DNA of 64,000 nt from Aquatica leii (GCA_035610365.1 CM069436.1:90087912-90151911), one strand, 5' to 3'; counted from the stretch's first letter, positions 12,339 to 23,260 are shown. The notes: generated by a model not told the origin, from the letters alone. Program-made: numbers and translations.

Positions 12339-13819
12339 ATGTATGCATCGCACCACTCTTTCTCGTACTCAACAGTAAGTATAACTGCTCAACCAGGAAG
12401 CAGAAAATTTCTTTACACGGTTGTATGTTCAGGTAAAAATATACAAAAATAAAAACTATTGTGAATATATTTTATATTTTAGTCAATATGGTAGCGTTAT
12501 GCGCTGGAATGCAAATCGCATGGAGTTCTCCTTCATTGGCTAAGCTACAAAGTGAAGAGCTTTTAGATGAAAACGTTCTTGGAAGAACAATTACAAACGA
12601 TGAGGCATCTTGGATTGGATCACTCTTACCAGTCGGTGGATGCATTGGTACAAAAATTTCTGAGTATTTTGTTGATAAAATTGGAAGAAAGAAAAGTATA
12701 TTTGTCTCGAGTATATTACCATTTTCGCTTACTTACGTATTATTTCTAACTGCCTTTGATGTACATCAATTTTACGTAGCAAGGTTTCTTGCTGGTATTG
12801 CAGTAAGTGGAGTATTTACAATACTGCCTTTGTATCTTGCAGAAATTGCCGAAGACTGTAACCGAGGATCAATTTGTTGTTCAATGGTAGCTTTTCAAGC
12901 TCTTGGACACGTAATTACATACACTACTGGATACTATCTTTCTATTACTGTTTTTGCATATTTCTGTTTAATAGTCGTATTAATTACTGGCACTTTAGTT
13001 ACGGTGTTGATTCCAGAAAGTCCTTACTATTTAGTAGCGATAAAAAAAAATAATCTAGCTGAAAAAGCTTTAATCAAACTACGATCAACGATTGGTAGAG
13101 GTATTTCGAATGAACTCACTTTAATCACGCAAATAGTAGAAGAATATCAAGAAGGCTTAGGATCTATGATAGATATTTTTAGTATAAAAGCATTGAGACG
13201 AGCTCAAATAATAGGCCTTAGTCTTATAACGTTTCAGACATTGTCCGGAATTTCACCAATTCTGTTTTATGCGCAAGATATATTTAAAGAAGCAGGAACT
13301 ACTCTTGAACCTGCACTATGCGTCGTAATTCTTGGATTAGTACAATTGTGTATTAGTTCAATAACGCCTCATTTGGTTGATAAATTTGGACGTCGACCGA
13401 TGTTATTCTCATCAGCAGTTGGAATGTTTCTTGGAGACATGTCTTTATGTGTTTATTTTTTTTTAAAACAATTTGAACATGATACTCATTTGCATATGAA
13501 ATGGATACCAATACCAGCTTTAATTATTTACATAGTTTCTTATTTTATTGGATTTGGACCTTTAGTGTACACGGTTATGGCTGAGGTCTTTCCTAACGAA
13601 GTCAAAGCGTCTGCTGCTTCTTTAGTAATTAATGTTTCGTGGGTATTAACTTTCGTAATATGCAAATTTTTTATTATATTAGCGAACAAGTACGGTATGG
13701 CCCCGTTGTTTTGCTTCTTCTCTGTTAATAATATTGTGGCTGCAATATTCGTAGTTACCTACTTAATAGAAACTAAAGGTAAAAACTTATATGAAATACA
13801 ACAAATACTAAGGCAATAA
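12339..13819 (+). CDS. Facilitated sugar (trehalose-type) transporter, MFS, two exons
   Basis: A major facilitator superfamily sugar porter of the insect Tret1-like group, which moves trehalose or other sugars across the plasma membrane down a gradient. I read two coding exons, 12339-12432 and 12483-13819, joined across a 50-bp intron (GTAAAA...TTTTAG). This gives 476 residues, a normal length, and restores the expected first helix (FLYTVVCS then VNMVALCAGMQIAWSSP). Family motifs by residue: DKIGRKKS near 96, PESPYYL near 209, QTLSGISPILFYA near 283, DKFGRRP near 331, GFGPLVYTVMAEVFP in the second half and ETKGKN near 461. About twelve hydrophobic helices are visible. The frame is intact with no stops. 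The ATG at 12339 is the best in-window start; an upstream non-coding or coding exon is possible. Substrate (trehalose, glucose or other) cannot be told from sequence. Confidence 0.9.
12433..12482 (+). other. Predicted 50-bp intron in the sugar transporter
   Basis: The donor is CAG|GTAAAA, the acceptor is a T-rich tract ending TTTTAG. Removing it joins two halves of a valine codon and keeps the protein in frame with the family's first membrane helix. Read straight through instead, the frame would need to start at an ATG inside the intron (12461). Confidence 0.75.
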
Positions 13820-13877
13820 TTAGTGTTTTGCGTATATTTTTTATTTTAATTATGTAATGTTCAAAAGTAATAATTTA

Positions 13878-13883
13878 AATAAA
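13878..13883 (+). terminator. Candidate polyadenylation signal of the sugar transporter
   Basis: An AATAAA hexamer 59 bases after the stop codon, on the sense strand, in a good position for 3' end formation. The region is AT-rich, so chance occurrence is possible. Confidence 0.45.
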
Positions 13884-13923
13884 TAATTTAAATTTAAAAA
13901 AATCTTGAATGATTTCTAAAATA

Positions 13924-14273
13924 GTGTAATAATTTTATTTTATTTTTATTTTTTAAAAATTCTCAAAACTTTCCCATTATTTTAATTTCTTATTTTAATA
14001 TTTTAATAAACGCTACATCTTTTGACTAATTGTAAGTATCATCTTCAGGCGTATAATATAAAATAAAAGATATAAAATCGAATCTTATTTAAACATGAAC
14101 TTACTACATTAGAATTGAAAAATCAAATTTCAAATGTTTAATAAATTTTAAAAAATAATAATTATATAAATCTGAAAAATAATATAAATTAAAAAATCAA
14201 AAAGTTATAAAAATATATTTTATTTTTGAGAATTTTAAAAAAATAAAAATAAAATAAATTAATATAATAACAC
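13924..14273. repeat. Inverted-repeat (hairpin) element, MITE-like
   Basis: The arms 13924-13970 and 14224-14273 are near-complementary for about 45-50 bases; both contain ATTTTATTTTTATTTTTT followed by AAATTCTCAAAA when read inward. The outer ends GTGTAATAA and TTATTACAC-like read as inverted repeats. The 250-bp centre is AT-rich with no coding. The size and shape suit a small non-autonomous element or a snap-back repeat. No clear target duplication. Confidence 0.55.
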
Positions 14274-14699
14274 CCATTTAGGGTGATTAAAAGAATAATG
14301 GAAAAAATAAACGTTTAGTTAACACGATTTAATCATAATATGACCAAAACTTATTTTTAACAATTTTTTCATTAGTTTATAGTATATTAAACAGAAATAA
14401 AAATGGTTTTTTTTCTTAACTTTGAGATTAAGATCAAATTAAAAAAATAAAATACAGTTATAGTATAATGTCGTCGATCAGTTACTATGTTTTATTGTTT
14501 CCTTTTATTTAATTTTTGGTAATAATTGTTCTACGCTGTCATTAAACAGCAATTTTTTTTTTTAGTTTTAATCTATTTCCAAGACCACATTATCTTTTTT
14601 TAAACGCTTCACATAATAAAACATGAAGAAACATTAAAACTGTTTTTGTGCTGCCAACATTGCAAACGTCAATATTCGTTCGTTAGTGTAGTTAGGTGA
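14274..14699. other. AT-rich spacer, nothing recognised
   Basis: No frame, repeat or RNA signature seen. Confidence 0.4.
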
Positions 14700-15460
14700 T
14701 GGACGAAGAAAAATCTATGGTGGCAAAATGAAAACTAGAAATCCACATAAAACTAAGTGTTTAAAGTTGATTATTTACTTAGAAACGAGAACTAATAGAG
14801 CCGGTCAGGCTGAATCACACTCTTGTATTGTATTTTGGTTTGGCATCTTTGGTAGTTCTCGCTAGAGTAGATGTTGTCGTGATGGCGAGAGTCGATACGG
14901 AGGGGTATAGATCGGCAAGTAAAATCCTGGATCGATGCGATGTTTCGCATATAGCGTTGGTATTCTACCTGGTGTAATAGTCTTGGCGTGTTGAATTAGT
15001 AACGCATGTAATCGGCCGCGGTTCTTGGTCTTAAGATCTAGGGCTTTTTCTTCCTGTGGTTCCTGTGTGTGAACGTCTATTATGGCAATAAGGCTTCTTT
15101 TCCAACGATGTTGTAGAATTTCATATAGTTTCGGTACAGCATCAACAAAAATTGCCTTGATTCTTGGTGGGTCGGCGTGTGGTCTTTGAGACTTGAATGT
15201 CATACATTTGACGTAGAGGTGTTTTATGTTCAAATAGTTGTTTAATGCGATATGGCTTGCGACGTGGGTTTGTTTAAAAAAGAAAGCTTAGTTTGCGGCG
15301 GTTAGAAGCTATCGCTAGTTCTGGATGGAAATGAAACTTTTATTGCGGTTGGTTAAGGAAGTTCAGTCTTTGTTTGGTATATTCAACACCATGCTTACTT
15401 GTGGCATAAATTCTATTCCCAGTAGCTGTCTATTTTGAGCAGCGGGAAGTATAGTAAAGT
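14700..15460 (-). mobile_element. Ty3/gypsy pol fossil (start of reverse transcriptase)
   Basis: On the minus strand the frame 14862-15233 ends with the entry to a Ty3/gypsy reverse transcriptase: RLHALLIQHAKTITPGRIPT, then KHRIDPGFYLPI and PPYRLSPSRQHLL, followed just beyond by IQECDS-like residues. The upstream residues (YEILQHRWKRS) fit the region between protease and reverse transcriptase. It is a short broken fragment without LTRs in sight, so it is old. The identification relies on the H-x-ID-x-G and PYR-x-SP pattern. Confidence 0.65.
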
Positions 15461-15489
15461 AGATGCAAATGTTTCGGCCGATTAACCAC

Positions 15490-16486
15490 ACAAAACTACC
15501 ACTACAAGGAGTGTAGGAAGGAACTCATCAGAGCCATATATGCCGCCAACAGAACGGAATGGCTGGAGCTTTGCAAAAGCGTAGACCGTGACCCTTGGGG
15601 TAAGGGGTATAGGATAGCAACGAAAAGGTTGAGAAAAACACATCCCGGTGCTCAATCCAACCAGCAGCAACTGCACACAATAGTTAAAGAGTTATTCCCA
15701 GAGAAACCTTCACAGATGAGGAAATAAAATTGCCGCGGCCAAGAACTTAAATAACAGAAGGACCCCTGGCCCAGACGGCATTCCGGCAGAAGCTCTTGCA
15801 AACACAAACATTCCCGGACATATGGAAAAAGGCCAGGCTCGTCTTACTTGACAAAGGGAAAAGGACCTCTAATGAGGCTATCTCCTACAGACCCCTATGT
15901 CTATTAAACACATTTGCCAAGATGTTCGTGCATCTTATACTTGAGAGACTAAGATCCAGCATCGATGCGTTAGGGGGGCTATCTGAGCACCAATATGGCT
16001 TCATGCGAGGCAAGTACACCATGGATGCTTTAGAAAAGGTTGACCGATGGGCCAGAACGACCCGAGCAGGCACCTGGAAAACAAGAAGACAATGCGCCCT
16101 GACCACGCTAGATGTTAAAAATGCGTTCAATTCACTAGCGTGGCCAATCATTATAGAAGCCCTTAAGAGCAAAAAGGTAGATACATATCTTGTGAACATT
16201 ATAGAAAGCTACCTGGAAAACAGGATTCTAATGATACAAAGGCCTGATGGCGTGGAATCTGTCCAGGTGACCTGCGGGGTCCCGCAAGGGTCAGTACTAG
16301 GGCGTACTCTATGGAACATCACGTTTGATGCCCTATTGAGGCTGGACTTGGGTTCATCGGCGCAAATCATCGCCTTTGCGGATGATGTCGCACTCATGTC
16401 CAGTGCAAATTCGATTAGTTGTTATCGTGAGCTCGTCACGATAACAACACGGCGATAGCTCAGATCGACAGATGGCTCTCAGACCA
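15490..16486 (+). mobile_element. R1-like LINE, 5' part of copy split by BEL
   Basis: The first half of an R1-clade-like non-LTR retrotransposon ORF2, beginning inside the linker before reverse transcriptase (KECRKELIRAIYAANRTEW, near 15507), so the endonuclease is missing. PGPDGIPAEAL is readable near 15765, then the long frame 15796-16458 carries reverse transcriptase blocks: YRPLCLLNTFAKMFVHLI, HQYGFMRGKYTMDAL, LDVKNAFNSLAW, GVPQGSVLG and the catalytic FADDVALM (near 16372). There are at least two frameshifts (near 15720 and 15800) and one near 16430. The BEL element interrupts it right after RWLSDH, and the reading resumes at 22280. Confidence 0.8.
16482..16486. repeat. Target-site duplication of the BEL element (left)
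   Basis: GACCA directly before the 5' LTR, repeated at 22275-22279 directly after the 3' LTR. Five bases is the usual duplication length for BEL/Pao. Confidence 0.9.
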
Positions 16487-16710
16487 TGTAGAAAAGAAGA
16501 AGGACGACTTCGTGTGCGCCGCAACTAATGAGTTGATGCGTGAAGAAGGAAAGTGGGAATAAAATGATAAGAAATTGAATTATTGAATTACCTGTGTTAC
16601 GTTAAAACGAAATAGAACGTATTCTTTAGTTTTCTTTATAATTACATATTTAGTCAATAAATTACTTACTTGCAGAATCTTTTATTAGTTCGTTTACTAT
16701 TTATTTCACA
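16487..16710 (+). repeat. 5' LTR of the BEL element
   Basis: 224 bp, opens TGTAGAAAAG and closes TTATTTCACA, the same as 22051-22274 as far as I can read. It obeys the TG...CA rule. Confidence 0.93.
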
Positions 16711-16804
16711 ATTGGTGCCGAAACCCGGGAAAGCGCGAATTAGCGGAAAAACCGGAACGTAAACGTGTGTTTAACGATAGTAAAAACGTACAAAAGAAAG
16801 TGTA

Positions 16805-19800
16805 ATGGAGCGCGCTGTTAGAGCAAGTTGTAGAGGACAATTGACTAAATTAATAAATAACGCTAAGGATAAATTATTTAATGCTAAAGAGGATTTTAAC
16901 GAGTTAATTGTGATTCGCGAAAGAATTAAAGGTGCGAGTGAAAGTCTTGAAAGTGCTAACCAACAAATGGTGTCGATAATTCAAGCAGAAGACTATGAGG
17001 AGGAGTTTGATAGGGTGTTGGAGTACCAAGATCAAGTCACCGAAATACTCTCTAGGCTACAAATACAAATCGACCAGGTAACTAATCAAAACGAAGAACA
17101 AAGTGCGTTACGTGCAGGAAGCGAGGCCGCCAGCTCAAGTTTAAGAATTCAACTATCACACCCATCTCAAGGAAATGAAGGTAAAAGTACTGTTAAGTTA
17201 CCTAAATTAGAGCTGCGCAAATTCAGGGGTGAATTAGGAGATTGGACTTTATTTTGGGAACAGTTTCGAACAGCGGTACATGACAACGCGTCCTTAGACG
17301 CCGTTGCTAAATTCAGCTATTTAGAGCAATCGCTAATTGGTAAAGCTGCAGCGACAATTAGTGGTCTAACACCGTCTGAAAAGTCCTATAAAGACGCTGT
17401 CGATTTGTTAAAACACGAATACGGTAATCAACAACGAATAATTGATAGTCACGTGCAAAAACTCTTAGCGATAACGCCTATTAAGAGTAAGATTGATTCT
17501 GTAGGTTTACGTAGCTTATACAATACTACTTCGTCAATTACTCGCAATTTATCGTCATTGGGAGTAAACGCGAACGAATACGGGATGATAGTTAAATCTG
17601 TTATTCTTAACTCTATGCCTTATGCAATGCGAATCGATTATTATAAACATCACCCTAACGAAACTAACGTAGATATTTCCGAACAAATTACTATTTTGTT
17701 AAATTATTTAAAGTTAGAAGTCGAGGCACTTGAAATCGCACAATCACCTCAAAGTTCAAGCGTGCCCTCTGTGTCTGTTACAAATCGCGACGGAAGACGC
17801 AAAGAAGGCGACAATCGAAAATTTGATCGTAAAGCAACACGCAATGAATATACCACAGCAGGACTGCTGGCAACAATTAACGAATGCTTCTTTTGCAAAT
17901 CTAAAAATCACATTACGGAGAAATGTAATAACGCTAATGTTACGCTTCAACAAAAAAGGGATATTTTGAAAAAAAATAATCGTTGCTACCGGTGTTCTAA
18001 ACCAAACCATAACTCTAAAACGTGTAAAAATAAAGTTTCTTGTGACAATTGTCATTATCGACATATAACGTCCTTGTGTGATCCTGATTACAGGAAAGGT
18101 GAAAATAAATCTAATACGTCCACAAGTTTGTTTACAAAAACTTACGATAATAACCACCAAGTGTATTTACAAACTGCAAAAGCGTATATTTCCTCAATCG
18201 ATACCGTAAATTCAAATGCTTTTGTCCGCATTATCCTCGACGGCGGATCGCAGCTATCGTACGTAAAAAAAGACGTATCACGAAAATTAGGATTAAAAAT
18301 ACTTGGTACGCGCAAGTTATCAGTGATGCCGTTTGGATGTAACAATAAAATAGCACCCAAATTATATGACATTGTTGAATTAAGGTTGACGTCTCAATAC
18401 AATGACGAGTCACTTTCGATAACAGCAATCGAAGTTCCTGATATCTGTATCGATTCATTTCCAATACCCAACGTGGTTCATGCAACGATAAATACTTTAA
18501 ATTTAGCAGATATTTCAATTGGAAACGTACCTACTATAAACGGAATTGTTTTATTAATAGGAGCCGATAATTACTGGAGAGTAACGACCGGCGAATTTAT
18601 TAGATTATCAGAAGATTTGACTGCAATAAATACAAAGTTGGGTTGGACTCTTCAAGGACCGAATATTAACGAATCGACTAGCGTAAACACAAGCGTTGTA
18701 TCTACGTTACATATTAATGTGATAGACGAAAAATTTGACATAAGTATGAATCAATTTTGGGACCTAGAAACTATTGGAATTAACGATAAGGAGTCACAGA
18801 ACGAATTTACCGACGAATTTATCACGAAACAGATTGTACAAAAAGATAATCGTTTCGAAGTAGCGCTTCCTTGGAAGAACAACTGTACCATCGACAGCAA
18901 CTATGACGGTGCATTATCGCGAATGAAAAATCTAATGTTTAAACTTTTCAAAAACTCTCGTTTAATCGATTACGATAAGGAAATACGCCAACTAGTAGAC
19001 AACAAATTTGCTGAAGAAGTTCCCGCGAAGTGCATTTCTGGTAAAACATATTATATGCCTCATCGACCTGTGTATCGCGAGGACAAGACAACGTCAAGAA
19101 TTCGTGTAGTGTTTGACGCGTCATCTCACGCGCCCGGTTTCCCATCGTTAAACGAACTTCTGCATCCAGGTGAAAATCTAGTGCAAGACTTAATGACAAT
19201 TTTATTAAACTTTCGTGTTGGTAGTATCGCAATAACGGCCGACATTGAAAAAGCGTTCTTACAGATACAATTGTGTGAACAAGATAGGGACTGCCACCGA
19301 TTTTTGTGGTACAAGAATCCAATTACCGATGTAAATAATTTACCGCCTGTACAAAAATATCGAATGACTAGAGTGACCTTTGGTGTAACAAGTAGTCCGT
19401 TTTTGTTATCAGCCACTTTAAAAAAATTATTTACCATTGAATCATCGTGTTATTCGGAAACTGCACATAGTTTATCGCGTTCCTTCTACGTCGATGATTT
19501 GGTCTTAACCGTGAACTCATTTAAAAGTGCGATCAAATTATATCGTGAATCCAAAGAAATCCTTAAAAAAGGTGGAATGAATTTACGTAAGTGGTGTACA
19601 AACGATCGCAAATTTCAAGCTTATCTTAACGAATATGAAAGCGAATCTAACGTGCAATCGTGTCCGAAGGTGCTAGGCTTGTATTGGGACATGGCGAGTG
19701 ACAGTTTGTATTTACATTTAACGTCAACAGTTGCATTTACTAAAGAAAACCCAAGTTGTACGAAACGAAACATTTTACAAACTATTGGACGTGTCTATGA

Positions 19801-22126
19801 CCCTTTAGGTATTTTAGCACCATTCACAATAAAAGCTAAAATTTTGTTACAAATCGCGTGGAAAATGAAAATTGACTGGGATACTGAATTACCCTCAGAA
19901 TATTTTAGTGAATGGCGCAACTGGTGTAACGATTTAGTAAGCTTATCTTCTTACAACATTCCTAGAAACGTTGCATTAAATATGAACTCCAAATTTGAGT
20001 TACATTTATTTTCCGATGCAAGTAAAGCGGCATACGGCGCTGTTGCATTTATTCGTGAATTGTCTGAAAATAATGTAAGTGTAAAATTTTTAATTGCTAA
20101 AAATCGTGTGGCTCCAATTAAAGGTACTAACAATAGTGACTTAACGCTACCAAAACTTGAATTAACTGCTGCTTTGTGCGCGTCTAGATTAAAAAACTTT
20201 ATTGTTAAAAATGTAAATTTAAAATTTGACACTGTAAATTTGTGGACTGACTCTAAGATAACGTTGTATTGGATAATCGGTGACGCGTCTAAATGGAAAA
20301 CGTATATTTACAATCGTGTTATTGAAATACAAAATTTAACAAAAAACTGTATTTGGAGGCATTGTTCCGGTAACATAAACCCTGCTGATTTGTTAACGCG
20401 CGGTGTGCGAGCAAGTGAACTTAGTAAATCTAAAATTTGGCTTAATGGACCAGAAATACTATCGCGTTTAAACAGTAACTGGTCGATTGATAATAATAAT
20501 TGTGACGATTTTAACGAAACTGTAGTTTGCGCTGCTAGTTTAAACCAAACGAAAACACATGAGTTAGAACCAATTTTTTCTCTTGAAAATTACGAACATT
20601 TAGAGAAATGTTTAAGAGTTACTGCGTATGTGAAACGCGTGTTTCGTAAAAGAAAAAAATTATCTTTAGTATTAGCTGCCGAAGAGCTTAACGATGCCGA
20701 GGCTTATTGGATCAAGCACGTTCAATACAGCATTTTTAATCAAGAAATAGAAGATCTAAAGAAACATAAATTTGTCAACAAGAAATCGTCTATTTATAAA
20801 TTAATGCCTTTCTTGGATGAAACTGGTGTCTTAAGGATTAAGACTCGACTACAAGAATCAGAACTCTCTTATGAAACTGCAAATCCGATTATTCTACCAA
20901 AGAAATCAATTTTGGTGCAAAAGTTAATATGGAAAATTCATAATCGTTGCTTCCACAGTGGAACTAATTTAACACTTGCCGAAATTAGAAAACGATTTTG
21001 GATTATACACGCGCGACAAACGATCAAATCACTCCTAAGCAAGTGCGTCGTCTGTAAAAAGTTGCGTGGAAAGCCAGGACAAGAATCCTTTGCACCTTTA
21101 CCGAGAGAAAGAGCTTTGATGTCACATCCGTTTGAAAATACTGGTGTAGACTTTGCAGGACCATTGTATGTGTTAAGTGGAGTTAATGAAAAGCAAAAAT
21201 CTTATTTAATGATTTTAACCTGTGCCGTTACGCGCGCCGTTCATTTAGAGTTGGTGCTAGACATTACTACCGATAGTTGCCTCCGAGGTTTTCGACGATT
21301 TGTTGCCAGACGAGGAGTGCCGAGTACCGTGTTTTCTGACAATGCAAAAACTTTCAAACGAGCTTCACTCGAGATAAGCACGCTTTATAAAAATCTGGAA
21401 GGCGAGACTGTATCTAACTTTTTTTCATACCAACGTATCAAATGGAAATTTATAATTGAACGAGCCGCATGGTGGGGTGGATTTTGGGAAAGGCTTATTA
21501 AAACGGTTAAAGATAGCCTCAGATTCGCCTTAGGGAAATCCCTGGTTTACGTCGATGAGTTGCAAACGATTTTAACGGAAATAGAAGCTACGGTGAACTC
21601 GAGACCGCTGACATACATTGATAACGACGTAGATAACTTATCTATATTATCTCCTTCAAGTTTTTTATTGGGAAATACACGTTCATGTATTTTACCTAAT
21701 ATTGAAGTTAATGTGAATCGAGAAGCAATTCTGCTAAAATGGAAAGAACGTCAGAGAATTGTTACCAAATTTTGGAAGAAGTGGTCCGTTGACTATTTAC
21801 AACAACTACGTACTGCACACGTAAATCTTTGGTCTTCCCCAACAAAAAAATTCGAAGTTAACGATATCGTACTACTGCACGATCAAAATTTACCACGTCT
21901 AAGTTGGAAGATGGTACGTGTTATAAAAATGTATCCAGGCAGAGATGGTAAGGTTCGCGCTTGTGAAGTTCAGTTGCCTAATAAAACCGTACTAAGACGA
22001 CCGGTGCAGTTGTTGTACCCACTTGAAGTTCCTATTGCCGCCCGGGAGGATGTAGAAAAGAAGAAGGACGACTTCGTGTGCGCCGCAACTAATGAGTTGA
22101 TGCGTGAAGAAGGAAAGTGGGAATAA
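16805..22126 (+). CDS. BEL/Pao gag-pol polyprotein
   Basis: A single frame of 1773 codons. Parts in order, by residue: gag with the DUF1759-type block near 135-225 (LPKLELRKFRGELGDW); zinc knuckles near 360-430 (CFFCKSKNH, CYRCSKPNHNSKTC, CDNCHYRH); aspartic protease near 477 (LDGGSQLSYV); reverse transcriptase with ITADIEKAFLQIQL near 811 and FYVDDLVL near 894; RNase H region with LFSDASKAAYGAV near 1068; integrase zinc domain near 1380-1420 (CFHSGTNL, CVVCKKLRG); integrase core with GVDFAGPLY near 1447 and SDNAKTF near 1511; and a C-terminal DUF5641-type block near 1645-1745. This order (protease, RT, RNase H, integrase) and the IN-associated C-terminal block define BEL/Pao. The last codons lie within the 3' LTR. 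Confidence 0.93.
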   Translation: MERAVRASCRGQLTKLINNAKDKLFNAKEDFNELIVIRERIKGASESLESANQQMVSIIQAEDYEEEFDRVLEYQDQVTEILSRLQIQIDQVTNQNEEQSALRAGSEAASSSLRIQLSHPSQGNEGKSTVKLPKLELRKFRGELGDWTLFWEQFRTAVHDNASLDAVAKFSYLEQSLIGKAAATISGLTPSEKSYKDAVDLLKHEYGNQQRIIDSHVQKLLAITPIKSKIDSVGLRSLYNTTSSITRNLSSLGVNANEYGMIVKSVILNSMPYAMRIDYYKHHPNETNVDISEQITILLNYLKLEVEALEIAQSPQSSSVPSVSVTNRDGRRKEGDNRKFDRKATRNEYTTAGLLATINECFFCKSKNHITEKCNNANVTLQQKRDILKKNNRCYRCSKPNHNSKTCKNKVSCDNCHYRHITSLCDPDYRKGENKSNTSTSLFTKTYDNNHQVYLQTAKAYISSIDTVNSNAFVRIILDGGSQLSYVKKDVSRKLGLKILGTRKLSVMPFGCNNKIAPKLYDIVELRLTSQYNDESLSITAIEVPDICIDSFPIPNVVHATINTLNLADISIGNVPTINGIVLLIGADNYWRVTTGEFIRLSEDLTAINTKLGWTLQGPNINESTSVNTSVVSTLHINVIDEKFDISMNQFWDLETIGINDKESQNEFTDEFITKQIVQKDNRFEVALPWKNNCTIDSNYDGALSRMKNLMFKLFKNSRLIDYDKEIRQLVDNKFAEEVPAKCISGKTYYMPHRPVYREDKTTSRIRVVFDASSHAPGFPSLNELLHPGENLVQDLMTILLNFRVGSIAITADIEKAFLQIQLCEQDRDCHRFLWYKNPITDVNNLPPVQKYRMTRVTFGVTSSPFLLSATLKKLFTIESSCYSETAHSLSRSFYVDDLVLTVNSFKSAIKLYRESKEILKKGGMNLRKWCTNDRKFQAYLNEYESESNVQSCPKVLGLYWDMASDSLYLHLTSTVAFTKENPSCTKRNILQTIGRVYDPLGILAPFTIKAKILLQIAWKMKIDWDTELPSEYFSEWRNWCNDLVSLSSYNIPRNVALNMNSKFELHLFSDASKAAYGAVAFIRELSENNVSVKFLIAKNRVAPIKGTNNSDLTLPKLELTAALCASRLKNFIVKNVNLKFDTVNLWTDSKITLYWIIGDASKWKTYIYNRVIEIQNLTKNCIWRHCSGNINPADLLTRGVRASELSKSKIWLNGPEILSRLNSNWSIDNNNCDDFNETVVCAASLNQTKTHELEPIFSLENYEHLEKCLRVTAYVKRVFRKRKKLSLVLAAEELNDAEAYWIKHVQYSIFNQEIEDLKKHKFVNKKSSIYKLMPFLDETGVLRIKTRLQESELSYETANPIILPKKSILVQKLIWKIHNRCFHSGTNLTLAEIRKRFWIIHARQTIKSLLSKCVVCKKLRGKPGQESFAPLPRERALMSHPFENTGVDFAGPLYVLSGVNEKQKSYLMILTCAVTRAVHLELVLDITTDSCLRGFRRFVARRGVPSTVFSDNAKTFKRASLEISTLYKNLEGETVSNFFSYQRIKWKFIIERAAWWGGFWERLIKTVKDSLRFALGKSLVYVDELQTILTEIEATVNSRPLTYIDNDVDNLSILSPSSFLLGNTRSCILPNIEVNVNREAILLKWKERQRIVTKFWKKWSVDYLQQLRTAHVNLWSSPTKKFEVNDIVLLHDQNLPRLSWKMVRVIKMYPGRDGKVRACEVQLPNKTVLRRPVQLLYPLEVPIAAREDVEKKKDDFVCAATNELMREEGKWE

Positions 22127-22274
22127 AATGATAAGAAATTGAATTATTGAATTACCTGTGTTACGTTAAAACGAAATAGAACGTATTCTTTAGTTTTCTT
22201 TATAATTACATATTTAGTCAATAAATTACTTACTTGCAGAATCTTTTATTAGTTCGTTTACTATTTATTTCACA
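22051..22274 (+). repeat. 3' LTR of the BEL element
   Basis: 224 bp, same sequence as the 5' LTR as far as seen. It contains the end of the polyprotein frame and is followed by the GACCA duplication. Confidence 0.93.
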
Positions 22275-23260
22275 GACCACGAGCTAAAACTGTCGCCAAA
22301 CAAGACGACAGCAATAGTCTTTTCAGGCAGACGCCGTGTGGGTCCCATCACTTTTACCGTCCACAATCAGTCTGTTGTGCCACAAAACCACGTCCGCTAC
22401 CTTGGCGTCTACCTAGACAAGTATTTAAACTACAGACACCATGTAAAGATAGCAGCCATCAAAGCTGCCAAAACGGCGGCGGCTATATCTATCATCATGC
22501 CAAACGTAGACGGACCGAGTATGTCGAAACGGCGTCTCGTATCATCGGTTGTAACATCAAGCATACTATATGCAGCGCCCATATGGGCCGGGGCCATGGC
22601 GATAGAAAAGTACCGGGGTATAATCCAAAAAATGCAGAGAAGAGTTTGCATTAAAATCATTATGTGTTATAGAACTATCGCCACGGAAGCAGCACAATTA
22701 CTTGCCGGTACTATCCCATGGGACCTCCTAGCTAAGGAAAGACGCTCCAACACTGGCAGGCAAAATGGCAAAGTGGCCTAAAGAGCAAATGGACCCGGCG
22801 TTTGATTCCCAACATTGTTCCGTGGCTAGAGAGAAACCACGGGAAATTAAATTACCACCTATCGCAAGCGTTGACAGGGCACGGCTGCTTTGCCAACTAC
22901 CTGCACGGTATTCAAAAGAAAAGCGACCCATTCTGCATTTACTGTAGGGAAGTGGACGATGTGGAACACACGGTGTTTACCTGCTCACAGTGGACCAGCC
23001 TAAGGTACGACATGCCAGACATGACACCGGTACTCCTAATCCCACAGATGCTGAGTTGCAGGCAAAAATGGGAAAGCATAAACTCAACAATTGTTAGAAT
23101 AATGGACATGAAAGAAGCAGACTACCTTAGACTGGAAAGAAACAAAACTACCGCGGGCCAAGAGTAACAACGACTGGGATTCAGATGCCGTATTAAAGAG
23201 CATCAAAATATCAAGTACGCTATCCCACATAAAAGATTTTAATCTGACCATTAAATAATC
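22275..23260 (+). mobile_element. R1-like LINE, 3' part of copy split by BEL
   Basis: The LINE resumes after the target duplication with HELKLSPNKTTAIVFSGRR, exactly the thumb region expected after RWLSD. The frame 22338-22781 has VRYLGVYLDKYLNYRHHV and SSILYAAPIWAGAM, then 22802-23167 has the C-terminal zinc-finger-like CIYCREVDDVEHTVFTC. One frameshift lies near 22760-22800. The stop at about 23165 is followed by an untranslated tail to roughly 23260. The protein would have been an APE-type LINE ORF2; the copy is dead from frameshifts and 5' truncation, independent of the BEL insertion. Confidence 0.8.

Larger units (their letters stand above)
16487..22274 (+). mobile_element. BEL/Pao LTR retrotransposon, looks whole and young
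   Basis: A 5788-bp element with 224-bp LTRs (16487-16710 and 22051-22274), in which I see no difference by eye. The primer-binding region TGGTGCCGAAACCCGGGA sits one or two bases after the 5' LTR and the purine-rich GGGAGGA sits just before the 3' LTR. A perfect 5-bp target duplication GACCA flanks it. One long open frame fills the interior and runs a little into the 3' LTR. There is no envelope gene. With matching LTRs and an open frame, this is the youngest insertion in the window. It sits inside an R1-like LINE in the same orientation. Confidence 0.95.

Noticed and set aside
17756-20232. Several minus-strand frames of 76-134 codons
   Set aside because: They are shadows of the BEL polyprotein on the opposite strand.
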